Positions 36,680 through 45,957 of a DNA stretch of 64,000 bases are shown one piece after another. Source of the DNA: a bacterium. GTDB taxonomy: Bacteria > UBP4 > UBA4092 > JAOAEQ01. Numbering within the stretch: position 1 is the stretch's first letter; each line of letters begins with the position of its first letter. The position numbers and the translations under genes are program-made. Location of the stretch: positions 1 to 64,000 of the forward strand of contig JAOAEQ010000004.1 in NCBI GenBank assembly GCA_026416715.1, written 5' to 3'. The notes under the pieces are model-generated. The model ran no database searches and was not told the DNA's origin. It worked only from the letters and a program-made list of their open reading frames with translations.

Positions 36680-37369
36680 ATGTATGTGTTAGAGAAGTTG
36701 AAGGGAGGACTGATTGTTTCCTGCCAGGCGCGACCGGATGAACCGTTCTATGGTTCGCAATATATGGCGTTATTTGCGAAATCCGCTGAACTCGGTGGTG
36801 CAGTCGGAATCAGAGCAAATACACCAGCAGATATCCAGGCAATCCGGCAAACAGTTTCGCTACCGATAATCGGTCTCTATAAAATCCAAACTCCCGGGTT
36901 TGACGTCTATATCACTCCTTCGAAACAAGCAGCGGAACAGGTCGCTGCCGCCGGTGCAGATATTATTGCGATCGATGCGACGTTACGCTCCCGTGCAAGT
37001 GGTGAATCGGTTAAAGAAATTATTGAGTATATCCATCGAACGCTGAACAAACTCGTTATGGCAGATATTTCGACTCTCGAAGAAGGAGTTGCTGCGGAAC
37101 AATCTGGTGCAGATATGGTAAGTACTACGCTTTCTGGATATACTTCATATAGTCCACAACAAGATGAACCGGATTTAGCGCTGGTTAAACAATTGGTAGC
37201 GCACGTAAAAATTCCGGTTATTGCGGAAGGAAGAATTCATACTCCAGAAGAATTAGTTACGGCATTTGAATATGGGGCGTATGCGGCGGTAATTGGCGGA
37301 GCGATAACGCGACCGCATGTGATTACCGCACGGTTTGTTAATGCAATACAAAAAAGAATACAACGATAA
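36680..37369 (+). CDS. nanE: N-acylglucosamine-6-phosphate 2-epimerase
   Basis: 229-residue TIM-barrel enzyme that turns N-acetylmannosamine 6-phosphate into N-acetylglucosamine 6-phosphate in sialic acid/amino-sugar use. It has the family sequences GGLIVSCQA at the start, AVGIRAN, IIGLYKI, ADIIAIDAT, and VIAEGRIHTPE with AAVIGGAITRP at the end. The catalytic Lys is in GLYK. There is no SD; the promoter sits directly before the ATG. Neither NanA nor NanK is seen nearby, so the source of the substrate is open. Confidence 0.95.
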   Translation: MYVLEKLKGGLIVSCQARPDEPFYGSQYMALFAKSAELGGAVGIRANTPADIQAIRQTVSLPIIGLYKIQTPGFDVYITPSKQAAEQVAAAGADIIAIDATLRSRASGESVKEIIEYIHRTLNKLVMADISTLEEGVAAEQSGADMVSTTLSGYTSYSPQQDEPDLALVKQLVAHVKIPVIAEGRIHTPEELVTAFEYGAYAAVIGGAITRPHVITARFVNAIQKRIQR

Positions 37370-37429
37370 CATATCGATTACGGCGATATACCCCGTATCG
37401 CTCGTTTCGGGAATGTAATCACCGTTATC
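37365..37429 (+). promoter_or_regulatory. Three-tier nested inverted repeat between nanE and the AAC(3)-like gene
   Basis: GATAAC (37365-37370) pairs with GTTATC (37424-37429), GATTAC (37376-37381) with GTAATC (37415-37420), and GCGATA (37383-37388) with TATCGC (37396-37401). It includes the nanE stop and ends ten bases before the next ATG, with TTATTTTC between. It could terminate transcription or shape the next gene's leader. Confidence 0.5.
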
Positions 37430-37438
37430 TTATTTTCA

Positions 37439-38293
37439 ATGATTATTGATAAAGAAACGATTATTAAACAACTGCGTCAGTTTGGGTTATCGCCCGGAGA
37501 TGTAGTAGTTTTGCATAGCTCGTTATCGAGTATCGGCCAGGTTATTGGCGGGGCAAATAGCGTTATCGATGCGTTAATGAATGTTATTGACCCGAATGGG
37601 ACGTTGGTTGTTCCGACATTTACCTTTTCATTTAAACGGTTCGGTGAGAAACCCCCGCCGTTCTGTCCGACCGAATCCGCATCGTTATGTGGGTTGATTT
37701 CTGATACTCTGTGGCGCAGACCGGATGCACATCGGAGTTTACATCCGACCCATTCTGTAGCGGCAATCGGTTTTTTTGCACGCGAGATGGTTAAAGGACA
37801 TGATAAAACTACCCCGTTAGGAATCGGGAGTCCATATCATAAATTAAGTCAAATTGGCGGGCTAGTGATGTTACTCGGAGTTGGACCAGACCAGAATTTT
37901 TTGTTATATACAGCAGAAAAACTCGCTGGAGTACCGTATCTGCATATTTCTTATTCTGATGATAAAAATGGGACCGAAATTGCGCGCGTGAAATCCGGAG
38001 ATGAAATTATTGAAGTGCCAATATCTGAGGTACCGGGATGTAATGCTGGGTTTGTTAAAGCTGAGTCACTCCTTCGAGAACGAGGGATTGTGGAAGAAGG
38101 TATGGTTGGTAAAGCAAAAACCGAATTGATGAAAGCGGAAAATGTAATTGAGGTTCTATCAGAACGACTACAGAGCGACCCGTTCTTTCTATTATGTGAT
38201 AATCCGGGATGTCAACTCTGTGTGAAACGGAAACGTATCACTCGGTCGAAACTGCGGGTGAATAAGCAAAAACGCAGTATCCATAAGACATAA
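37439..38293 (+). CDS. AAC(3)-family N-acetyltransferase
   Basis: 284 residues of the COG2746 family (aminoglycoside 3-N-acetyltransferase fold). Matches: VVVLHSSLSSIGQVIGGANSVIDAL, GTLVVPTFTFSF, RSLHPTHSVAAIG, TPLGIGSPYHKL, and MLLGVGPDQNF. The C-terminus is extended with DNPGCQLCVKRKR and a basic tail. Chromosomal members of this family often have metabolic substrates (amino sugars, FrbF- or YokD-like) rather than causing drug resistance, and the NanE/DUF5009 context favours that. Antibiotic resistance should not be assumed. No SD; a hairpin precedes the ATG. Confidence 0.85.
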   Translation: MIIDKETIIKQLRQFGLSPGDVVVLHSSLSSIGQVIGGANSVIDALMNVIDPNGTLVVPTFTFSFKRFGEKPPPFCPTESASLCGLISDTLWRRPDAHRSLHPTHSVAAIGFFAREMVKGHDKTTPLGIGSPYHKLSQIGGLVMLLGVGPDQNFLLYTAEKLAGVPYLHISYSDDKNGTEIARVKSGDEIIEVPISEVPGCNAGFVKAESLLRERGIVEEGMVGKAKTELMKAENVIEVLSERLQSDPFFLLCDNPGCQLCVKRKRITRSKLRVNKQKRSIHKT

Positions 38294-38336
38294 CGTATAA
38301 TCTATACTCGGTTATGATATAGTTCACAATTCATGT

Positions 38337-39428
38337 ATGCAAATTAATAAAACGGAGATACACCGAATTCTCATCATTCAACCAAGCCGATTAGGCGATT
38401 GTGTTTTTTGTTTACCTACCGTTTCCTCGTTACGGAAAGAGTTCCCGCACGCATATATTGCCTGGCTGGTTGATGACCGATGTAAAGATATTGTTATCGG
38501 GAATCCGGATTTGAATGAAGTGATTATTTTCGAGCGGAGCCGTTTCCTAGATCTATGGGAACGGAGAAATTTCCGAGAACTCTGGCGGTTCACTATGCAG
38601 CTAAAACGAACCTTGCACGAAAAACAGTTCGATTTAGCTATCGATTTAAATGGATTATTTAAATCCGGTCTCTTAGCATTATTAAGCGGTGCTAAATATC
38701 GGATTGGCTCGTATAACACAGTTGGAATGCGGGAATTGAGTTATCTATTTTCAAAAGAGGTTCCGATACAACCGGCTGAAGTTCATGTCGTTGACCGGCA
38801 TCTTGCGACTGTTCGCTATCTTGGCGGACAACGTAATGGTGTTTATTTTCCTATTGTTTTTTCGGAAACGGATAAACAGGTGATTCAAGAGATTTTCACA
38901 ACTAATGGAATCACGGAACACGATACTCTGGTCGTGATTCATCCTGGAGCCGGCTGGTTAACCCGGCGATGGTTTAAAGAACGGTTCGCGCAACTTGCAG
39001 ATAAACTAATTGAGAAGTTTAATGTTCAAGTTGTGTTGGTGGGGGGGCGAGTTGGTGGAAAAGAAGAAAATGGGTTATCCGAAGAAATCGCGAATATGAT
39101 GCATCATCCGGTATTGAATCTCGCTGATAAAATTTCTATCAAACAACTGGTAGCACTCCTGCATTATACTGATTTATTTATTGGCAACATTGCGGGTCCG
39201 CTGCATATCGCTACTGCGGTTGGTGTTCCCGTCGTGGCAATAGTCGGGCCAACTGATCCGGCAGTTGATGGGCCGTATGGCAATAATGCGATTATCATTC
39301 ATAAAAAGATATCCTGTAGTTTCTGCCGGAAAAAGAATTGTCAAACCTTAGAATGTATGGATAAAATCACGGTTGATGAAGTATTATCCGCAGCGGAAAT
39401 TCTATTAAAGAGAAATACAAAGAGATAA
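38337..39428 (+). CDS. GT9 heptosyltransferase-like glycosyltransferase (first copy)
   Basis: 363-residue GT-B enzyme of family 9. N-terminus: RILIIQPSRLGDCVFCLPTVSSLR; middle: FDLAIDLNGLFKSGLLALLSGAKYRIG; C-terminus: VVIHPGAGWLTRRWFKERFAQLADKL and FIGNIAGPLHIATAVGVPVVAIVGPTDP. These are typical of LPS heptosyltransferases. A C-terminal Cys group (CSFCRKKNC...C) is common in GT9 enzymes from anaerobes. It probably adds a sugar to the lipid A-Kdo core on the inner face of the inner membrane. A second GT9 starts four bases after its stop and waaA follows, forming one operon. Confidence 0.92.
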   Translation: MQINKTEIHRILIIQPSRLGDCVFCLPTVSSLRKEFPHAYIAWLVDDRCKDIVIGNPDLNEVIIFERSRFLDLWERRNFRELWRFTMQLKRTLHEKQFDLAIDLNGLFKSGLLALLSGAKYRIGSYNTVGMRELSYLFSKEVPIQPAEVHVVDRHLATVRYLGGQRNGVYFPIVFSETDKQVIQEIFTTNGITEHDTLVVIHPGAGWLTRRWFKERFAQLADKLIEKFNVQVVLVGGRVGGKEENGLSEEIANMMHHPVLNLADKISIKQLVALLHYTDLFIGNIAGPLHIATAVGVPVVAIVGPTDPAVDGPYGNNAIIIHKKISCSFCRKKNCQTLECMDKITVDEVLSAAEILLKRNTKR

Positions 39429-39432
39429 CTGC

Positions 39433-40572
39433 GTGTTTTCCCACCCGAGGATTTTAATTGTAAAGATGAGTTCTATCGGTGACGTTATCCATGCGTTACC
39501 AGCAGTAAAAACGTTACGGAATCATTTTCCAGATGCGGAACTCGATTGGGTTGTTGAAGCGAAAGCAGCCGATATTTTAGTAGGGAACCCGTTAATTACC
39601 AACCTCATTTTATTCGACCGAGAGAAAATAGTTCGTTATTTTAAGTCCGGTCATTGGATACAAGGATGGCGTGAAATTCAAACGTTAAAGCAAAAGTTGC
39701 AGGAACGCAATTATACGCTATCGATAGATTTACAGGGTCTTGCTCGTTCAGCATTTATTGTTATTCTTGCCAAAGCAAAACGGAAACTCGGATGTTATGG
39801 GATGCGGGAGTTAAGCTATTTAGTTTCCAGACCGCCCAAGGCTAGGGTCCAAACCGATGTGAGCCCGAACCATTCATACGATATGACACCGAAGATAAAT
39901 GCACGTTCTACGATATCTAATCCCGAAACGCTGCATGCAGTTGACCGATTGCTCGAAGTGATGAAATCAATTGATAGTCAGATTGTTCCGGTCATCGAAT
40001 TTCCGATAGCGTTGACGGAAGCAGAATTCAATTTTGCGGATGAGTTTCTGAATCACCATAAGGTTAACCTCGCTATTCCGATTATTGGAATCAATCTCGG
40101 TGCATCCAATCCGTTAAAACGGTGGCAAAAAGAAAAATTTGCTGAATTGATTGACCGATTATCGACAGAGTTGCAGTATCAGGTTATCCTTTTCGGTGGA
40201 GAAGCGGATACTGGAATCGCACATGACGTTATCAGGTTAACCCAATCGCCACCGATTAATGCCGTAGGAAAAACTACCTTACGGCAACTAACCGCACTGA
40301 TTAAACGATGTATAGTATTTGTTTCCGCCGATACCGGTCCCTTACATATTGCCGCTGCGGTCGGTATCCCCGTAGTAGCATTATTCGGTCCAAGTGATCC
40401 GAATAAAACCGGTCCGTATACTACTCAAAAAATAGTTATTTGGAAAAAGCCGAAGTGTAGCCCGTGTTCGTTTACCACCGAATGTGATTACGGTCACAAC
40501 TGTATGCAGCGCATAACGGTTAACGAAGTAGTTTTGGCTATTCAAGAGTTAACCACGAAATCCACAAATTGA
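39433..40572 (+). CDS. GT9 heptosyltransferase-like glycosyltransferase (second copy)
   Basis: 379 residues, GTG start four bases after the first GT9 gene. RILIVKMSSIGDVIHALPAVKTLR is the classic WaaC/WaaF N-terminus; C-terminal motifs are IGINLGASNPLKRWQKEKFAELI and FVSADTGPLHIAAAVGIPVVALFGPSDP. It shares the C-terminal CSPCSF...C...C group with its neighbour. An insert of about 30 residues around 135-165 (RPPKARVQTD...) is not in the first copy. Likely role: a successive sugar transfer to the LPS core. Confidence 0.92.
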   Translation: MFSHPRILIVKMSSIGDVIHALPAVKTLRNHFPDAELDWVVEAKAADILVGNPLITNLILFDREKIVRYFKSGHWIQGWREIQTLKQKLQERNYTLSIDLQGLARSAFIVILAKAKRKLGCYGMRELSYLVSRPPKARVQTDVSPNHSYDMTPKINARSTISNPETLHAVDRLLEVMKSIDSQIVPVIEFPIALTEAEFNFADEFLNHHKVNLAIPIIGINLGASNPLKRWQKEKFAELIDRLSTELQYQVILFGGEADTGIAHDVIRLTQSPPINAVGKTTLRQLTALIKRCIVFVSADTGPLHIAAAVGIPVVALFGPSDPNKTGPYTTQKIVIWKKPKCSPCSFTTECDYGHNCMQRITVNEVVLAIQELTTKSTN

Positions 40573-40614
40573 GTGGAATATTAACTTACTGTAGGGTTAA
40601 TTTGCGGTATCATT

Positions 40615-41970
40615 ATGCTATTAATCTACAATATTTTGCTTCATTTATCGTTAATAATGTTGCTTCCGTTTTATCTGGTTAAAGCGAAACGAACTGGGGT
40701 AGATATTCGATATTGGTTTGGATTTATCCCGCCAGAATTACATACTGGTTCTAATGTAAGAAAAACCATTTGGATCCACGCAGTTTCAGTAGGGGAAGTA
40801 AACGCGGTAAAACCGCTCATAAAAAAAATTCGAGAATCAAATCCTAGTCTACGGATTATCCTTTCCACGGTTACCGGAACCGGGCAAACAGTCGCTCGGC
40901 AGTCAGTTCCGGAAGTAGACCAGTTTATCTTTTTCCCATCCGATTTAATCTGGAATCTCCGTCGGTTATTTAAGTATATTAACCCGCAGTTGCTGATTTT
41001 AGTTGAAACAGAACTCTGGCCTAATCTGATTTCATTATGTGCAAGTCGTTCGATTCCGATTATGCTTATTAATGGCCGGATTTCGCCCCGTTCATTTATG
41101 CGATATAAAAAAGTGCGCTGGTTTTTCCAGCCATTGCTGAATAAAATGACTTTATTCTTGATGCAATCGGAAACGGAAGTAGACCGAATCCGAACCATCG
41201 GCGCACCGCACCATAAAATCAAAATTACCGGCAATATCAAGTTCGATATTTCCATCCCAGAATTAACCGATTTGGAAAAACAGCGATATCGTGCTATGTT
41301 CGGATTTGAACCAAGCCAACCTGTCTGGTTAGTCGGGAGTACCCATCCAGGCGAAGAAAAACTTATTCTTCAGGTATATAAAGCTATCCGTGCAACACAA
41401 CCTGAATTAAGATTGATTCTGGTTCCGCGCCATCCGCATCGGGCTGAGGAGGTAGGTAAAGAAATCGAATTGCTAGGACTACCCTATGTTCGCAGAAGTC
41501 AATTACCTCCTGAATGCGCTACCGACCGAGTAAACAAAGCATTCACAAAAGCTCTATCACCTATACTATCAAACCCTGATTCTCCGGTTCGGGTTAAGAA
41601 CTCACATTCGATTATTTTAGTTGATACCGTCGGTGAATTAACGAAGTTATATGCGTTAGCCGATGTCGTTTTTATTGGCGGAAGTTTGGTACCTATTGGC
41701 GGACATAATGTTCTGGAACCGGCGACCCTTGGAAAACCGATTTTATTTGGACCGTATATGCATAATTTTGAGTTTTGTGCAGAATTATTATTATCTGCCG
41801 GTGGTGGAATTCAAGTTAACAATATTCAAGACTTAGAATCACAACTGTCAGCATTACTCGAACAACCGGAACTACGACGTCAATTAGGAGAAAAAGCGCG
41901 TTCGGCAGTAATTGCAAACCAAGGTGCAACCGAAAGAACATTTGAAGAAATCAAAAAATACTTGAATTGA
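40615..41970 (+). CDS. waaA: Kdo transferase
   Basis: 451-residue GT30 enzyme that transfers Kdo from CMP-Kdo to lipid IVA. An N-terminal membrane anchor is followed by RYWFGFIPPEL (in place of the usual RxGxxP), WIHAVSVGEVNAVKPLI with the catalytic Glu, STVTGTGQTVA, LVETELWPNLI, and in the second half LVGSTHPGEE, RHPHRAEEV and GGSLVPIGGHNVLEPA. It follows the two GT9 genes by about 40 bases. With KdsA at 12.9 kb it shows that this organism makes a Kdo-containing lipid A. Confidence 0.96.
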   Translation: MLLIYNILLHLSLIMLLPFYLVKAKRTGVDIRYWFGFIPPELHTGSNVRKTIWIHAVSVGEVNAVKPLIKKIRESNPSLRIILSTVTGTGQTVARQSVPEVDQFIFFPSDLIWNLRRLFKYINPQLLILVETELWPNLISLCASRSIPIMLINGRISPRSFMRYKKVRWFFQPLLNKMTLFLMQSETEVDRIRTIGAPHHKIKITGNIKFDISIPELTDLEKQRYRAMFGFEPSQPVWLVGSTHPGEEKLILQVYKAIRATQPELRLILVPRHPHRAEEVGKEIELLGLPYVRRSQLPPECATDRVNKAFTKALSPILSNPDSPVRVKNSHSIILVDTVGELTKLYALADVVFIGGSLVPIGGHNVLEPATLGKPILFGPYMHNFEFCAELLLSAGGGIQVNNIQDLESQLSALLEQPELRRQLGEKARSAVIANQGATERTFEEIKKYLN

Positions 41971-42191
41971 TCTATACATGCTATGCTAGTAAAAGTAACA
42001 GCTTATTCGATCGATTTTCCATGATACCCATGCGTTCGATACATCACTTGGTGAACGTTGATACAGCAATTGCCTATACCTACAATCGGATAATCCTGTA
42101 TCGCATACTGGGTTTATGGTAAAATATTAAAAACAATATACGCCATAGATATATGAAAAATTAAGTGGCGATAGCAATCATCGGAGATTTA

Positions 42192-42227
42192 ATGGTTAGG
42201 CGAGATGAACTCGCCTTTATGTTATGA
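42192..42227 (+). CDS. Putative 11-codon leader ORF overlapping the rseP start
   Basis: ATG at 42192 with GGAG five to six bases upstream; encodes MVRRDELAFML and ends in TGA at 42225-42227, overlapping the rseP ATG (ATGA). The ORF spans a hairpin (AGGCGAG/CTCGCCT, about 42197-42215). RseP itself has no SD, so its translation may depend on ribosomes ending this leader. Inferred from sequence only. Confidence 0.5.
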   Translation: MVRRDELAFML

Positions 42228-43579
42228 TATTACCAATACTAATTTTTTTCGCAATCGCAATTATTTTCCACGAGCTAGGTCATTTCCTAGCGTGCAAACT
42301 GTTTGGGATTCGGGTAGAAGTATTTTCGATTGGGTTCCCTCCGAAACTGGTCAGTAAAAAAATCGGCAATACGGAATATGCGATTTCCTTAATTCCACTC
42401 GGCGGATATGTTAAAATCGCTGGACAAGATCCAACCCAAGAGATTACGGGGGCACCGGATGAGTTTGTCTCACATCCACTCTGGCATCGAGCGCTGGTGG
42501 TTGTCGCAGGACCGGTATTCAACATTTTAGTTGCGCTTATTCTGATGTATATGCTATTCATAATCGGGACAGAAGTGAATACGTTCTCGAATACTATCGG
42601 AATCGTTACCCCGAATTCACTTGCTGACCGCGCAGGATTAAAGCCGGGAGATAAAATCATTGCTATTGATGGGCAAAAAGTCAAATATTGGGACGATATA
42701 TATACACTTTATGGCAAAACATCTGAGGTCGTTCCAGCAGAAACAGGAACGAAGTCAGAAGTTCGATTAACTGTTGATCGAGCAGGGGATAAACTCGAAT
42801 TCATCTTACCGAGATTGAGCATAAAGACAGCCCAGCTTGATCTTGAAACCGACTATGGATTACGACCGTATGTGCCTGAACCGTATGTTGAAGTAGAACT
42901 TGTTGCCCCGAACTCGATTGCATACCGTGCTGGACTGCGTCAAGGAGATAAAATTCTGGCGATAAGTAATCTCGCTGGTGCGACTACCTTTCACAGTATT
43001 ATTGACGGCATACATCATTCACCAGATACATTATTAATCTTAACTGTCCAGCGGAATAATAATATTTTTCCAATCCCGGTGCGACCGGAATTAGCAACTC
43101 CGGATGCAAAATATGCTACGATCGGATTTATCATAAAACCGCCAGTAACCTATAAAATTAAACATTCACCGGTTGAATCAATACAATTAACTTTTATTTC
43201 AGCCCTGCGCATCGTTTCTTTAACTGCATCAACCGTTGCCGATGTTTTCACTGGGAAAATGCCGTTACGAAAAGCATTCGGTGGACCGCAATCTATTGCT
43301 ATTGTTGCGCAACAGCAGGCGAACCTCGGGATAACTCAGTATCTGTTTCTGGTAGCACTACTCAGTTTCCAGCTTGGTATCATTAATCTATTTCCTTTTC
43401 CAGTACTTGACGGGGGACATCTGCTTTTATATACGATCGAAAAAATTCGGAAAAAACCGTTTTCAGTTAAAACGCTGGAAAATATCTCTAGATTTGGGGT
43501 GGCGGTGTTAGTTTCGCTAATGTTGTATTTTATCATTAATGACCTGATTATGTCAGGAACCCTAACTAAATTCTTTTAA
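42224..43579 (+). CDS. rseP: RseP-type site-2 metalloprotease (M50)
   Basis: 451-residue inner-membrane zinc protease with four predicted core helices. HELGH (16-20) in helix one and LDGGH (Asp396) near the end form the active site. Two periplasmic PDZ domains lie between them (about 120-190 with NSLADRAGLKPGDKIIAIDG, and about 215-285 with APNSIAYRAGLRQGDKILAI). Family members cut anti-sigma factors or leftover signal peptides. No SD; an 11-codon leader ORF overlaps its ATG. proS follows by about 60 bases. Confidence 0.96.
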   Translation: MILPILIFFAIAIIFHELGHFLACKLFGIRVEVFSIGFPPKLVSKKIGNTEYAISLIPLGGYVKIAGQDPTQEITGAPDEFVSHPLWHRALVVVAGPVFNILVALILMYMLFIIGTEVNTFSNTIGIVTPNSLADRAGLKPGDKIIAIDGQKVKYWDDIYTLYGKTSEVVPAETGTKSEVRLTVDRAGDKLEFILPRLSIKTAQLDLETDYGLRPYVPEPYVEVELVAPNSIAYRAGLRQGDKILAISNLAGATTFHSIIDGIHHSPDTLLILTVQRNNNIFPIPVRPELATPDAKYATIGFIIKPPVTYKIKHSPVESIQLTFISALRIVSLTASTVADVFTGKMPLRKAFGGPQSIAIVAQQQANLGITQYLFLVALLSFQLGIINLFPFPVLDGGHLLLYTIEKIRKKPFSVKTLENISRFGVAVLVSLMLYFIINDLIMSGTLTKFF

Positions 43580-43638
43580 ACCAAAGTTTGGTTTAATGTA
43601 ACCTAGTTAACGTATCTACCTTATCAAACTAGTATAAT

Positions 43639-45363
43639 ATGCGCTGGAGTAAAACTTTTATTCCAACATTACGAGAAAATCCGGCAGAAGCAGAAACCGT
43701 TTCGCATCAGTTGATGCTGCGCGCAGGACTAATGCGGAAACTTGCGTCTGGTCTCTATACCTATCTTCCGCTCGGTTGGCGGTTTATCCGAAAAGTTGAA
43801 CAAATTATCCGAGAAGAGATGGATCGCGCGGGTGCAATCGAAGTAATGATGCCAATGCTGCATCCTTTGGAGTTATGGGAACATAGTGGTCGTGCCAAAG
43901 TGATGGGTCCCGAAATGATGCGGCTGCATGACCGGAACGCACGCGGGTTTGTTCTCGGTCCGACCCATGAAGAGATTATTACCGCATTAGCTGCTGGTGA
44001 AATTCGGTCGTATAAACAATTACCAATTAACTTCTATCAGATAGCAAATAAATTCCGAGATGAAATTCGCCCTCGGTTCGGAGTGATGCGCGCGCGTGAG
44101 TTTATTATGAAAGATGCATATAGTTTCGATGCCGATGATACCGGCGCTAATAAAAGTTACCAGATGATGTTTGACGCTTATAAGCGGATTTTTAACCGAT
44201 GTGGACTAACTACCGTTGCCGTTGAAGCTGATACTGGCGCGATGGGCGGCAGTTTTTCCCATGAATTTATGGTTCCTGCAGAAATCGGCGAAGATCGAAT
44301 GGCAGTATGTTCTCAATGCGGATATGCAGCGAATCTCGAAAAAGCCGAATCCGCACTTATGGAAAATGAATGGGATACACATCTGTTTGATATAGCGAAA
44401 AAAACAACGTATCAGGAAGTTGATACGCCGAATATGCGGTCGATAGAAGACGTATCGAGATTCTTGAATGTGCAGCCGAAACAACTGGTTAAAACGCTCA
44501 TTTATTTAGCGGATACGCAGGTTATCGCTGCATTAATTCGTGGCGACCACCAAATTAATGAATCGAAACTGAAAAAAGCGGTCGGTTGCGAGACCCTGAC
44601 CTTAGCTACACCAGAAACAATCGAATCAGTTACGCAAGCGCCGGTCGGGTTCGCTGGACCGGTCGGACTAACAGCGGTTCCCATTATTGCCGACCCGGCA
44701 GTTATGGCAATGCCGTCTATGATTACTGGCGGAAATAAAATCGATACCCATTTGCTTAATGTTATTCCGAACCGAGATTTTAAACCGGCGAAAATTGCGG
44801 ATATCCGAGTTGTAACCCAGGGCGATCGATGCGTGAACTGCCAAGGAACCCTAACCGTGTCTTATGGTATAGAAGTTGGTCATTGTTTCAAACTAGGTAC
44901 GAAATATAGCGAAGCGTTTCATGCAACATATCTAGATGCTGAAGGAAAAGAAAACCTACTAATTATGGGCTGTTATGGAATTGGGGTAACCCGTACCGCA
45001 GCAGCAATTATCGAATGTAATAACGATAAAGATGGAATTATTTTTCCGTGGTCAGTTGCGCCATATCAGATATATCTGATGGCAGTTAATCCTAGCAATT
45101 CAGAGTTAGTTCAGCTTGCAGAAAAATTTTATATCGTCTTGCGCGATGCCGGATTTGAAGTCATCTACGACGACCGAAATGAGCGGCCAGGAGTTAAATT
45201 TAAAGATGCTGATTTGCTCGGATTCCCGATTCGTGTTATAATAGGAGATAAGAATATTAAGCAGGGTTTAATTGAAGTTACTGAACGGAGAACCAAGCAA
45301 ACTCGATTGGTTCAAAAAAACCCAGAAACTTTGATATCTGCTATAAAACAATATGGAGTTTAA
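43639..45363 (+). CDS. proS: Prolyl-tRNA synthetase (bacterial type with editing domain)
   Basis: 574 residues, class II synthetase. Motif 2 region: NKFRDEIRPRFGVMRAREFIMKDAYSF; motif 3: GCYGIGVTRT. The insertion (about 225-405) is the YbaK-like editing domain that clears Ala-tRNA(Pro), with the HQINESKLKKA region. The C-terminal anticodon-binding domain ends the protein. The N-terminus MRWSKTFIPTLRENPAEAE is the family start. TATAAT directly abuts the ATG; as a promoter it would start transcription inside the gene, so I discount it. The response-regulator gene begins at once after the stop. Confidence 0.97.
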   Translation: MRWSKTFIPTLRENPAEAETVSHQLMLRAGLMRKLASGLYTYLPLGWRFIRKVEQIIREEMDRAGAIEVMMPMLHPLELWEHSGRAKVMGPEMMRLHDRNARGFVLGPTHEEIITALAAGEIRSYKQLPINFYQIANKFRDEIRPRFGVMRAREFIMKDAYSFDADDTGANKSYQMMFDAYKRIFNRCGLTTVAVEADTGAMGGSFSHEFMVPAEIGEDRMAVCSQCGYAANLEKAESALMENEWDTHLFDIAKKTTYQEVDTPNMRSIEDVSRFLNVQPKQLVKTLIYLADTQVIAALIRGDHQINESKLKKAVGCETLTLATPETIESVTQAPVGFAGPVGLTAVPIIADPAVMAMPSMITGGNKIDTHLLNVIPNRDFKPAKIADIRVVTQGDRCVNCQGTLTVSYGIEVGHCFKLGTKYSEAFHATYLDAEGKENLLIMGCYGIGVTRTAAAIIECNNDKDGIIFPWSVAPYQIYLMAVNPSNSELVQLAEKFYIVLRDAGFEVIYDDRNERPGVKFKDADLLGFPIRVIIGDKNIKQGLIEVTERRTKQTRLVQKNPETLISAIKQYGV

Positions 45364-45364
45364 T

Positions 45365-45802
45365 ATGGAAACTACACCGAAAACTAAAAAGACAATTTTA
45401 GTTGCTGATGATGCTCCGGATATTTTGGTAGTACTGCAGAAAATGTTGGAAGCTGAAGGATTTGAAGTTATCACCGCAACGAATGGAAAAGAAGCGTATC
45501 AGAAAGCGATTGAATTGAAACCAGACCTGATTATTTCCGATATTTTGATGCCGTTAATGAACGGATTTAAACTCTGCGATGAATTGAAAAATAATCCACA
45601 GTATGGCCATATTCCCATAATTCTCATGACCGCTGTATATCGTCAGCCGGATCATATTGAGATGGGGTTTAAATATGGCGCAGATGCTTATATTGCTAAA
45701 CCGTTTAAACCGGAACAGCTCCTTGAACTAACTAAACAACTTTTAGCAAAACCAATCACTGCTCCGGTTCAGCCCCGACCTAGCATACTCATTCGCCCGT
45801 AA
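45365..45802 (+). CDS. Single-domain response regulator (CheY-like)
   Basis: 145 residues, receiver domain only. Acidic pair VADDAPD near the N-terminus, phospho-acceptor Asp in LIISDILMPLMNG, Thr in LMTAV and Lys in IAKPFKPEQ are all present. The tail (AKPITAPVQPRP) is Pro-rich and disordered. No DNA-binding or output domain, so it works through a partner. The ATG at 45365 is one base after the proS stop and has GGAG six bases upstream; this is better than the start at 45353. The cognate kinase is not in the window. Confidence 0.93.
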   Translation: METTPKTKKTILVADDAPDILVVLQKMLEAEGFEVITATNGKEAYQKAIELKPDLIISDILMPLMNGFKLCDELKNNPQYGHIPIILMTAVYRQPDHIEMGFKYGADAYIAKPFKPEQLLELTKQLLAKPITAPVQPRPSILIRP

Positions 45803-45957
45803 CCAGATGGTACAATACTGAAAATCGGAAAATGGTATTGGAATAAATTGAGGTATCTTCCACACGATGTTTCTCCAGTATCTTTACACGATACATACTT
45901 TGGTTTACTTAATGCATTAACTTATAGAACCTATTGGCATAAGTTCTGAATAAAGCT

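Noticed and set aside
37439-38293. Antibiotic-resistance gene
   Set aside because: The AAC(3) fold is clear, but chromosomal members in amino-sugar contexts are often metabolic and no mobile element or other resistance gene is nearby.
41755-42190. Hidden gene between waaA and rseP
   Set aside because: Apart from the 11-codon leader ORF I found no frame with protein-like sequence or an SD in the gap after the waaA stop.
43625-43641. TATAAT abutting the proS ATG as a leaderless promoter
   Set aside because: Transcription would begin about seven bases after the box, inside the gene, while the conserved ProRS N-terminus needs the first ATG. The -35 is also poor.
45803-45957. preQ1 riboswitch upstream of queF
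   Set aside because: The leader has small hairpins but lacks the class I consensus and its A-rich tail; no other preQ1 class is recognisable.
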